From Sulfurimonas sp. (GTDB taxonomy: Bacteria; Campylobacterota; Campylobacteria; Campylobacterales; Sulfurimonadaceae), in NCBI GenBank assembly GCA_027044845.1, contig JALUBM010000166.1:1-5773 (forward strand): a DNA stretch of 5,773 nt, read 5' to 3'. Of this stretch, positions 1 to 5,773 are shown in pieces. The notes under the pieces were generated by a model that had not been told where the DNA came from, did not search any database, and was given only the letters and a program-made list of their open reading frames with translations. The translations under genes were made by a program, and so were the position numbers. Position 1 is the stretch's first letter, and every line of letters begins with the position of its first letter.

Positions 1-729
1 TGTAAAAAATTAAAAACTCTTGTTCATGCTAATTCGGGTAATAATCTTGCAAATTTAAATTTACTTTATACCGTAAATAGAGAAAATTTTATTCATCTAT
101 TGCGTAGTGGGGATACACAAATTATTTATTCGTGTAGCGAAAGTATTGCTATAACGATAGTGTATCTAATTAAAAATAATAAAAGCTTTCTTAAAGAAAG
201 TATAAAATTTTTTGCAAATGAGTATCAAATTGATTTTCACTCTCTACATGTGGCTATTTATGCGGTAAATATTGGGCATCTTTTAGGTTTTAATGAAGGA
301 AAGCTTATACAACTTGCCTTGGCTGCTTTGTTTATGGATATAGGATTAAAAGCCGTTAATGCAAATATTACTGATACAACCTTATCTTTAAGTGAATTAA
401 AAGCAGAACATCTTCAGCAACATCCTCAATATAGCATTAATATTCTTGAACATAATCATATACACGACCCTTATATTATAGAAGGAATCTTGCACCATCA
501 TGAAAGATACGATGGGAGCGGATATCCTAAAGGTCTTCAAGAGAGGGAAATTTCTTCTTTTAGTGCTATTTTAGGTATTTGTGATACATTTGATGCCCTA
601 ACGAATGAACGCTCTTATAGAAAACGGCTTACATACTTTGAAGCATTAAAATTTATGCTTAGTGATGCTTCTATGGAAAATAAATTTAATCATTCTTATA
701 TGAAAATGTTTTTAGAATCATTATTATGA
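1..729 (+). CDS. HD-GYP domain protein, 5'-truncated; probable cyclic-di-GMP phosphodiesterase relative with altered HD motif
   Basis: The frame is open from base 1 with no convincing start, so the N-terminus lies outside the window. The TTG at base 100 is internal to the open frame and need not be the start. The 242 visible residues hold an N-terminal part of about 70 residues that I do not recognise, then an HD-GYP domain (about residues 75-240). Visible family marks are FHS (His80), EHLQQHP (His141), the LHHHERYDGSGYPKGL block (His165-167, GYP at 174-176) and the ICDTFDALTNERSYRKRL block (Asp195). Family members usually hydrolyse c-di-GMP using metal ions bound by His/Asp. The HD motif, normally LLHDIGK, reads LFMDIGL here (Met112-Asp113), so a metal-ligand His is missing. 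Reduced or lost activity, or a sensory role, is therefore possible. I see no membrane segment in the visible part. The next gene has its own promoter, so co-transcription with it is not required. Confidence 0.88.
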   Translation, partial: CKKLKTLVHANSGNNLANLNLLYTVNRENFIHLLRSGDTQIIYSCSESIAITIVYLIKNNKSFLKESIKFFANEYQIDFHSLHVAIYAVNIGHLLGFNEGKLIQLALAALFMDIGLKAVNANITDTTLSLSELKAEHLQQHPQYSINILEHNHIHDPYIIEGILHHHERYDGSGYPKGLQEREISSFSAILGICDTFDALTNERSYRKRLTYFEALKFMLSDASMENKFNHSYMKMFLESLL

Positions 730-767
730 GTGTGGGATGGCAATATAACTTTATTCTAATAATTTTT

Positions 768-776
768 TGCTAAAAT
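768..776 (+). promoter_or_regulatory. Predicted sigma70-type extended -10 promoter for the aminotransferase operon
   Basis: TGC directly followed by TAAAAT (771-776) sits after a run of six T (763-768) in the 79-base gap after the HD-GYP gene. This matches the campylobacterial promoter style, where an extended -10 and T-rich upstream DNA replace a clear -35 box. Transcription would start near 782-785, giving a short leader of about 25 bases. No other gap in the window has as good a match, so this is the likely promoter for the whole downstream gene run. Confidence 0.65.
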
Positions 777-798
777 ACGATTAATTATTTTAGGTTAT

Positions 799-802
799 AG
801 GG
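799..802 (+). promoter_or_regulatory. Ribosome binding site of the aminotransferase gene
   Basis: AGGG lies six bases before the ATG at 809, followed by an A-rich spacer. It supports this start, which also gives a protein aligned with the N-terminus of E. coli AlaC as I remember it. Confidence 0.6.
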
Positions 803-808
803 TAAAAA

Positions 809-2041
809 ATGTTTGATGAGTTTAAATTTAATAGAGTTGAGAGACTACCGAAGTATGTGTTTGCAGAAGTAAATGATATAAAAATGGCTGAACGCCATGC
901 TGGAAAAGATGTTATAGATTTTTCAATGGGAAATCCAGATGGTCCAACGCCAGAACATATAAGAAACAAACTTATTGAATCGGCCCAAAAAACAAAAACA
1001 CATGGTTACTCTATTTCAAAAGGAATTCCAAAATTATTGCAGGCTGTTTCCAATTGGTATGAACGCCGCTATGATTGTAAGTTGGATTCTCAAACAGAAT
1101 GTGTAGCTACAATGGGTTCAAAAGAGGGTTATGCCCACCTTACTTATGCTATCACAAATCCAGGTGACGTAGCAGTTGTTCCAGATCCTACCTATCCGAT
1201 TCATGAATACTCCTTTAGGCTTGCTGGTGGTAATGTCCTTAAATTTGGTATAAAATTTGATGAGGATTACAAACTTGATGAGGATAATTTCTTTGAAAAT
1301 TTAGAAAAAGTTTTTAAAGAGAGTTCTCCAAAACCAAAATATGTATTAGTGAATTTTCCACATAACCCTACAACGGCAACGGTAACACCAGAATTTTATG
1401 TACGTCTTGTTGCAATGGCGAAAAAGAAACGTTTTTATATTATTTCAGATATTGCGTATGCTGATATTACTTTTGATGGTTATAAAACACCTTCGATTAT
1501 GAGTGTACCTGGTGCAAAAGATGTAGCAGTGGAGTCTTTTACCTTATCAAAATCATATAATATGGCAGGTTGGCGAGTTGGCTTTTTTGTAGGAAACAAA
1601 AGACTTATAGGGGCATTGCAAAAGATAAAATCATGGCTTGATTATGGGATGTTTACCCCTATACAAGTAGCTTCTACTGTAGCATTAAATGGTGATCAAA
1701 CATGTGTTGCCGAAATAGCTCAAAAATATAACCATCGTCAGGAAGTGCTTATTGAAGCATTTGGTCATGCTGGTTGGGAAATAAATAAAAATCAAGCAAC
1801 TATGTTTTCATGGGCAAAAATACCTGAATGTGTAGCACATTTAGGTTCTTTGGAATTTTCTAAACGCTTGTTAAAAGAAGCAGGTGTTGCTGTTTCTCCT
1901 GGGGTTGGATTTGGAGAATATGGCGAAGGGTATGTTCGTATAGCATTGATTGAAAACGATAACCGTATTCATCAAGCTGCAAGAAATATTAAAAATTTTT
2001 TAAAGCAGTTTGGTGATTGTAACAAAGAGAGTAAAAAGTAA
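809..2041 (+). CDS. alaC: AlaC-type PLP-dependent aminotransferase (class I/II fold)
   Basis: The 410-residue protein is complete. It matches E. coli AlaC (YfdZ, glutamate-pyruvate aminotransferase, about 412 residues) along nearly its whole length, including SMGNPDGPTPEHI (39-51), THGYSISKGIPKL (64-76), GSKEG (103-107), DPTYPIH (126-132) and SPGVGFGEYG (363-372). The fold-type I residues are present: Asn186 in the NFPHNP block, Asp214 and Tyr217 in SDIAYAD, the PLP Schiff-base Lys248 in SKSYNMAGWRVGF, Arg256 near the cofactor phosphate, and Arg377 for the substrate carboxylate. The likely reaction is cytosolic transfer of amino groups between alanine/pyruvate and glutamate/2-oxoglutarate. 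Campylobacterota homologues are often labelled aspartate or LL-diaminopimelate aminotransferase, and sequence alone does not settle the substrate. Its stop TAA (2039-2041) overlaps the hom ATG by one base, which suggests translational coupling, and the same pair is adjacent in C. jejuni as I recall. The Lys-rich tail after residue 403 is unconserved. Confidence 0.92.
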   Translation: MFDEFKFNRVERLPKYVFAEVNDIKMAERHAGKDVIDFSMGNPDGPTPEHIRNKLIESAQKTKTHGYSISKGIPKLLQAVSNWYERRYDCKLDSQTECVATMGSKEGYAHLTYAITNPGDVAVVPDPTYPIHEYSFRLAGGNVLKFGIKFDEDYKLDEDNFFENLEKVFKESSPKPKYVLVNFPHNPTTATVTPEFYVRLVAMAKKKRFYIISDIAYADITFDGYKTPSIMSVPGAKDVAVESFTLSKSYNMAGWRVGFFVGNKRLIGALQKIKSWLDYGMFTPIQVASTVALNGDQTCVAEIAQKYNHRQEVLIEAFGHAGWEINKNQATMFSWAKIPECVAHLGSLEFSKRLLKEAGVAVSPGVGFGEYGEGYVRIALIENDNRIHQAARNIKNFLKQFGDCNKESKK

Positions 2042-3303
2042 TGATAAAAGTCGGAATAATCGGTGTTGGAACCGTTGGAACAAGTGTAGCAAAAATATTG
2101 AAAGAGAATGCGGATGTTGTCTCCGCCCGTGCAGGTGTTGATATAGTCGTTAAAAGCGGTGTCGTAAAAAACCTTGACAAAGAGAGAGGTTTAGATATAA
2201 AACTCACAGATAATGTGGATGATATATTGAATGATGATGAGATAGACATTGTTGTAGAACTTATGGGTGGGGTAGAAGAGCCTTTTGAAGTGGTAAAAAA
2301 AGCACTCAAATCAGGCAAATCGGTAGTAACGGCAAACAAAGCACTGCTTGCTTACCATCGTTACGAGCTGCAAGAAATTGCACAAAACAAAGCATTTGAA
2401 TTTGAAGCGAGTGTTGCTGGAGGTATTCCTATAATTACGGCTCTTCGTGATGGTTTGTCTGCCAATCATATAGAGTCTATTGTGGGTATTATGAACGGTA
2501 CATGTAACTATATGATGACAAAAATGACGAATGAGGGTGTAGCTTATGATGCTATACTTAAAGAGTCTCAAGAACTTGGATATGCTGAGGCTGACCCGAC
2601 TTTTGATGTGGGTGGATATGATGCAGCACATAAACTGCTTATTTTGGCTTCTATCGCTTATGGCATTGATGCAAAACCTGAAGATATTCTCATAGAAGGT
2701 ATTGAGAATGTGACACAAGATGATATTGCCTTTGCAAAAGAGTTCGGTTATGTCATCAAGCTTTTAGGTATTGCAAAAAAAGACAACAATGCAGTAGAAC
2801 TTCGTGTACATGCTTGCTTAATAGATGAGAAGGAAATGATTGCCAAAATAGATGGTGTAATGAATGGTATCTCTGTTGTTGGTGATAAAGTAGGCGAAAC
2901 ACTTTATTATGGTGCGGGTGCAGGTGGAGACGCAACGGCATCTGCAGTTGTAGCAAATATCATTGATATTGCAAGAAGCGGAAAATCAACACCAATGCTT
3001 GGCTTTAACAAACCGATGGAAGGGAGCCAATTAACACTTAAACCGATTGAAAAAATTGAGTCTAAATATTACTTAAGAATTAATGTTTCAGATAAAGCAG
3101 GTGTTTTGGCACGATTGACAAAAATATTTGAAACACATAATATTTCTATTGAAACCATGTTACAACGACCAAGCGAAAATGCAAGTGCAAATCTTCTCAT
3201 TTCAACACATACTGCTGTGGAAAGAGATATGCAAAACATGATAAGTGAACTTGAAGCACTTGATTTTGTAAATGCAAAACCCTCTATGATTAGGATTGTA
3301 TAA
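2041..3303 (+). CDS. hom: Homoserine dehydrogenase, monofunctional with C-terminal ACT domain
   Basis: This 420-residue cytosolic enzyme reduces L-aspartate-4-semialdehyde to L-homoserine with NAD(P)H, the branch point to threonine and methionine. The N-terminal Rossmann domain carries GVGTVG (8-13) and ends near VELMGG (73-77) and TANKALL (97-103, with Lys100). The catalytic domain has ASVAGGIPI (123-131), GIMNGTCNYM (149-158) and LGYAEADPTFDVGGYDAAHKL (179-199). Glu183, Asp194 and catalytic Lys198 keep the spacing of the known active site (11 and 4 residues). Residues about 343-420 (YYLRINVSDKAGVLARL onwards) form an ACT domain, typical of feedback control by an amino acid, usually threonine. 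The ATG shares one base with the upstream aminotransferase stop, and AAGAGA (2025-2030) can serve as ribosome binding site. Length and motifs are normal for the family and no defect is seen. Confidence 0.97.
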   Translation: MIKVGIIGVGTVGTSVAKILKENADVVSARAGVDIVVKSGVVKNLDKERGLDIKLTDNVDDILNDDEIDIVVELMGGVEEPFEVVKKALKSGKSVVTANKALLAYHRYELQEIAQNKAFEFEASVAGGIPIITALRDGLSANHIESIVGIMNGTCNYMMTKMTNEGVAYDAILKESQELGYAEADPTFDVGGYDAAHKLLILASIAYGIDAKPEDILIEGIENVTQDDIAFAKEFGYVIKLLGIAKKDNNAVELRVHACLIDEKEMIAKIDGVMNGISVVGDKVGETLYYGAGAGGDATASAVVANIIDIARSGKSTPMLGFNKPMEGSQLTLKPIEKIESKYYLRINVSDKAGVLARLTKIFETHNISIETMLQRPSENASANLLISTHTAVERDMQNMISELEALDFVNAKPSMIRIV

Positions 3304-3340
3304 AATCTTAATAACAGGTGTAAGCTTTGAAAGAGTGATA

Positions 3341-3347
3341 GAGAGGG
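3341..3347 (+). promoter_or_regulatory. Strong ribosome binding site of the formate dehydrogenase-like gene
   Basis: GAGAGGG lies six bases before the ATG at 3354 in the 50-base gap after hom, and is the best Shine-Dalgarno match in the window. The gap holds no convincing -10 box and no terminator hairpin, so the gene is probably read through from hom with independent, efficient translation initiation. Confidence 0.7.
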
Positions 3348-3353
3348 TAAAAA

Positions 3354-5423
3354 ATGGAAAATATAGAGACAATAGACAGCGTATGTACATATTGTGGTGT
3401 AGGGTGTGATATAGCGGCACATGTTGATGTAAAAGAAAATAAAATCAAAAAGATTTTTGCTCATCCTGATGGTGTTGTTTCTCAGGGAAAACTTTGCATT
3501 AAAGGTAAGTATGGATATGACTTTGTAACGGCAGAAGATAGATTGAAAATACCACGAATAAGTAAGAGCTTTCTTGAAAAAAATCCTGACATACAAGAGG
3601 CAGTAGCTTCTGCTTTGGTCGATTATGATGAAACATGGTATGAATGTGATTTAGATGCGGCTACGACGGCATGTGCTATGAAACTCAAAAAGATTCAGGC
3701 TGAGTATGGGCGTAAAGCTGTCGCTTCCATTGGTGGAGCGAGAAGCTCATGTGAAAGTTCTTATTTGTTTCAAAAATTTACCCGTCATACACTTAACTCT
3801 CCGCATGTTGACAATTGTGCAAGAGTATGCCACTCGCCATCACTTAAAGGTATGCGTGCAACTATAGGTGAAGGTGCTGCTACAAATCCTTATAATGATA
3901 TTTACAATACCGAGTTTATGATTGTTATCGGCTCAAATACAATGGAGGCACATCCGATTATTGCCAATAGAATTCTTGATGTTGCCCGTGAAAATGATAA
4001 TTTAGCGGTATTTGATGTACGAGAGATTAAACTGCATCGTTTTGCAAAATACAAAGCCATTATGCCACATGAAGCAAACTTACTTGTTTTAAATATGCTG
4101 GCTTTCGTCATTATGGATGAAGAACTTTATGATGAGAGTTTTATAGCAGACAGAACAAAAGGCTTTTTAGATTTTAAAGCAAAAATTTTAAATGATCCTT
4201 ATGCAAATCCTGATTATTTTAAAAGAATAGAAGGGTATGAAAACCTTTCTAAAATGATACGAAAAGTGGCTCGTGAATATGCTTTGAAAAAGTCTATGAT
4301 ATTTTGGGGGCTTGGGATTACAGAACATTTGGATGGCAGTTATGCGGTTATGGCAATAACGCATTTGGCTCTGATGACGGGCAATATCGGTAAACCGGGT
4401 GCAGGGCTTATGCCTCTTCGTGGACAAAATAATGTTCAGGGAACCTGTGATATGGGAATGCTGCCATATTATGACCCTGATTACCAAACACCAAAAGAAA
4501 TTGGACTTATGACACCGCAGCTTGTGGATGAAATGCTCAAAGACAAGCTTAAAGCAGTGCTCAATATTGGAGAAGATTTAACGCATATTCACCCAAATTT
4601 GAATAAAGTCGATCGTGCTTTTGAAAAACTGGAGCTTGTTTTTGTACAAGAACTTTTTATGACAGATATTGCACAACGTGCCGACATAGTAGTGGGTGTA
4701 AAATCTGCGTATGAAAAAACAGGTGTGTATATAAATGCAATGAGAAGACTACATCTTTCACAGCCGTTAGTCAAGTCTGATTTGCCTGATGATTGGGAAG
4801 TTTTACAGATACTTGATAATAAAATGGGTGGAAATGCTGCATATACAAGTTCAAAAGATATTTGGGATGAGGTAAGAGAAGTTGCTCACAGACGTTTTAG
4901 CGGGGCAGATTATCATAGACTGGAAAAACATAGAAAACGAGGTTTGCAGTGGCCTGTTCATACAGAAGATACACCGATTTTGCACCAGCTTGATTTCAGA
5001 ACAGATGACGGTTATGGAAAATTTGTTTATCATCAATACAAACTTCGTGGAATGGTTGAGGAGATACAAAATAAATCACTCAAAGGCTATCATTTAACAA
5101 CGGGAAGAACATTAGCTCATTACAATAATGCTGCACAGACAAAACGGAGTGCAAAGCTCAATGACAGATATGATGAAGATATTTTACTGGTATATGAGGG
5201 TGATGCAGATGACTTTAAGAGTGAAAAAGTGATACTTAAAAGTGAATGGGGGCAAACAAATCCACTCCGTGTAAAAATTACGGATAAAGTACAGCCAAAA
5301 ACCCTTTTTGTAACGTTCCATCATGCAGAGTCAAAAATAAATAATCTCTTTGGAGACAAGAGTGATGAACTTATTTTGACGGCTGCTTTTAAATCTGTTC
5401 AAGTTGCAGTGATTCACTGCTAG
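3354..5423 (+). CDS. Formate dehydrogenase-type molybdopterin/4Fe-4S oxidoreductase (Cys form)
   Basis: This complete 689-residue protein resembles E. coli formate dehydrogenase H (715 residues) from end to end. Cys11, Cys14, Cys18 and Cys48 form the N-terminal 4Fe-4S site, followed by Lys50, which in FdhH lies between the cluster and the pterin. The active-site block is DNCARVCHSPSL (153-164), with the Mo/W ligand at Cys159 (codon TGC, not Sec TGA) and His160. Bis-MGD binding blocks follow: GSNTMEAHPIIANR (193-206), MTGNIGKPGAG (341-351) and RGQNNVQGTCDMG (356-368) with Arg356. The C-terminal dinucleotide-binding domain starts near LTTGR (581). There is no twin-arginine leader, so it should act in the cytoplasm. 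Known family members oxidise formate or, in reverse, reduce CO2. The region normally reading ADVVLPA...GTFTN...ERR is ADIVVGV...GVYINAMRR here, so another substrate is possible. No electron-transfer partner, fdhD or cofactor gene is in view. It lies between hom and yraN, which are direct neighbours in C. jejuni and H. pylori. Confidence 0.87.
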   Translation: MENIETIDSVCTYCGVGCDIAAHVDVKENKIKKIFAHPDGVVSQGKLCIKGKYGYDFVTAEDRLKIPRISKSFLEKNPDIQEAVASALVDYDETWYECDLDAATTACAMKLKKIQAEYGRKAVASIGGARSSCESSYLFQKFTRHTLNSPHVDNCARVCHSPSLKGMRATIGEGAATNPYNDIYNTEFMIVIGSNTMEAHPIIANRILDVARENDNLAVFDVREIKLHRFAKYKAIMPHEANLLVLNMLAFVIMDEELYDESFIADRTKGFLDFKAKILNDPYANPDYFKRIEGYENLSKMIRKVAREYALKKSMIFWGLGITEHLDGSYAVMAITHLALMTGNIGKPGAGLMPLRGQNNVQGTCDMGMLPYYDPDYQTPKEIGLMTPQLVDEMLKDKLKAVLNIGEDLTHIHPNLNKVDRAFEKLELVFVQELFMTDIAQRADIVVGVKSAYEKTGVYINAMRRLHLSQPLVKSDLPDDWEVLQILDNKMGGNAAYTSSKDIWDEVREVAHRRFSGADYHRLEKHRKRGLQWPVHTEDTPILHQLDFRTDDGYGKFVYHQYKLRGMVEEIQNKSLKGYHLTTGRTLAHYNNAAQTKRSAKLNDRYDEDILLVYEGDADDFKSEKVILKSEWGQTNPLRVKITDKVQPKTLFVTFHHAESKINNLFGDKSDELILTAAFKSVQVAVIHC
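5406..5420 (+). repeat. Short palindrome at the oxidoreductase-yraN junction
   Basis: GCAGTGA-T-TCACTGC is a perfect inverted repeat covering the last codons before the TAG at 5421. As RNA it could form a 6-bp stem with a 3-base loop where the yraN Shine-Dalgarno sequence would be expected. There is no T-run after it, so it is not an intrinsic terminator. Any effect on yraN initiation is inference, and chance is possible for a site this short. Confidence 0.4.
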
Positions 5424-5773
5424 ATGAGTAGAGCAAAAGGAAATATTGCAGAGGATAAAGCTGTTTTATTTTTGAGTGAGGATAGGTATCTTATAGTAGA
5501 ACGAAATTTTTACTCTCGATTTGGTGAGATTGATATAATTGCTATAAAAGATAATGTTCTACATTTTGTAGAAGTTAAAAGTGGCGATGATTATGATCTT
5601 GCTATTCAAAATATTACACCTCAAAAGATATACCGAATTATAAAAACTTTGCAAGTCTATCTGAAAAAAAATGCTTTTGATGGAGATTATATGATAGATG
5701 CTATAATAGTTACTCCAAATAATGTTGAAATTGTAGAAAACAATTTCAACATTATTTGGAGTAACTATTATAG
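5424..5773 (+). CDS. yraN: YraN/UPF0102 family protein (restriction-endonuclease-like fold), 3' end incomplete
   Basis: The frame runs to the window end without a stop (116 codons plus two bases). Family marks are the N-terminal GNIAEDKAVLFL (6-17), ERNFYSRFGEIDIIA (26-40), FVEVKSG (48-54), the NITPQKIYRIIKTLQVYL helix (63-80) and the MIDAIIV strand (90-96). Asp37, Glu50 and Lys52 fit the D...ExK nuclease-fold signature. The biochemical role of the family is poorly defined; a nucleic-acid processing role is inferred from the fold. The ATG follows the TAG of the previous gene with no base between, in the same frame, and without a Shine-Dalgarno sequence, suggesting termination-reinitiation. 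Family members are about 110-120 residues, so the protein is almost complete. Residues 106-116 are encoded by the right arm of a perfect foldback and do not look like family sequence; they are probably artefactual. In H. pylori and C. jejuni trxA follows yraN, and I would expect it beyond the window. Confidence 0.87.
   Translation, partial: MSRAKGNIAEDKAVLFLSEDRYLIVERNFYSRFGEIDIIAIKDNVLHFVEVKSGDDYDLAIQNITPQKIYRIIKTLQVYLKKNAFDGDYMIDAIIVTPNNVEIVENNFNIIWSNYY
5701..5773. repeat. Perfect 34-bp inverted repeat (foldback) ending at the last base
   Basis: Bases 5701-5734 are the exact reverse complement of 5740-5773, separated by the 5-base loop AGAAA (5735-5739). The left arm encodes a plausible piece of YraN (IIVTPNN...), and the right arm merely copies it backwards to the window edge. 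It is AT-rich, lies within an open reading frame and has no GC-rich stem or U-tract, so it does not resemble a terminator. A snap-back chimera at a contig end is the simplest explanation; a genuine hairpin cannot be excluded. Confidence 0.95.

Noticed and set aside
186..200. Palindrome CTTTCTT-A-AAGAAAG within the HD-GYP gene
   Set aside because: It is a short AT-rich palindrome in the coding sequence of an AT-rich genome, with no T-run and no gene boundary nearby. Chance is a sufficient explanation.
100..729. A complete HD-GYP gene starting at the TTG at 100
   Set aside because: The frame is open back to base 1, no ribosome binding site precedes the TTG, and family proteins normally have more N-terminal sequence. 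A 5'-truncated gene is more likely.
3304..3353. A separate promoter or regulatory RNA in the gap between hom and the oxidoreductase gene
   Set aside because: Only 50 bases are available, with no TAAAAT-like box behind a T-rich stretch and no stable hairpin. Only the ribosome binding site is supported.
1989..3596. Open frames on the - strand opposite hom and the start of the oxidoreductase gene (up to 175 codons)
   Set aside because: They lie opposite well-supported genes, have low-complexity or Ser/Leu/Phe-rich translations, and show no ribosome binding site or family motif. They are shadows of the + strand genes.
3828..3830. Selenocysteine at the formate dehydrogenase active site
   Set aside because: The codon is TGC (Cys), not TGA, so no SECIS element is needed.
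3902..5069. Further - strand open frames and a 71-codon + strand frame (4882-5097) inside the oxidoreductase gene
   Set aside because: All fall inside a gene with continuous family conservation and show no recognisable domain.
5701..5773. The terminal foldback as a rho-independent terminator after yraN
   Set aside because: The stem is 34 bp and AT-rich, has no U-tract in view, lies within an open reading frame, and reaches the window edge exactly.

Overview
The window is AT-rich, densely coded DNA with every supported gene on the + strand. Protein content and gene order point to a member of the Campylobacterota (the former Epsilonproteobacteria), most likely a free-living Sulfurimonas-like sulfur or hydrogen oxidiser. 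That placement rests on remembered gene order (aminotransferase, hom, yraN in Campylobacter jejuni; hom, yraN, trxA, trxB in Helicobacter pylori) and on the low GC and promoter style. It has not been tested by a search.

Layout. Bases 1-729 hold the 3' part of an HD-GYP domain gene, probably a cyclic-di-GMP phosphodiesterase relative, whose start lies outside the window. The HD histidine appears to be replaced by Met. A 79-base gap follows with a good extended -10 promoter (TGC-TAAAAT, 768-776). From it a tightly packed unit reads: an AlaC-type aminotransferase (809-2041), homoserine dehydrogenase Hom (2041-3303, overlapping the aminotransferase stop by one base), a formate dehydrogenase-type molybdopterin/4Fe-4S oxidoreductase (3354-5423), and a YraN/UPF0102 nuclease-fold protein (5424 to the window end, starting on the base after the oxidoreductase stop).

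How the genes fit together. The aminotransferase and Hom both serve amino-acid metabolism: transamination between alanine/pyruvate and glutamate/2-oxoglutarate, and the aspartate-semialdehyde to homoserine step leading to Thr and Met. YraN is the usual downstream neighbour of hom in this phylum. The cytoplasmic formate dehydrogenase-like protein lies between hom and yraN and has no partner subunit or maturation gene in view. It uses Cys rather than selenocysteine at the active site and departs from the formate dehydrogenase consensus in part of its cofactor-binding domain, so its substrate is open.

The strongest anomaly is at the right end. The last 73 bases are a perfect foldback: two 34-base arms around a 5-base loop, ending exactly at the last base and lying within the yraN reading frame. 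It looks more like a contig-end or amplification chimera than biology, so the last ~11 residues of the YraN translation should not be trusted. I found no mobile element, CRISPR array, RNA gene or convincing new defence or signalling system. No gene-free stretch exceeds 80 bases.
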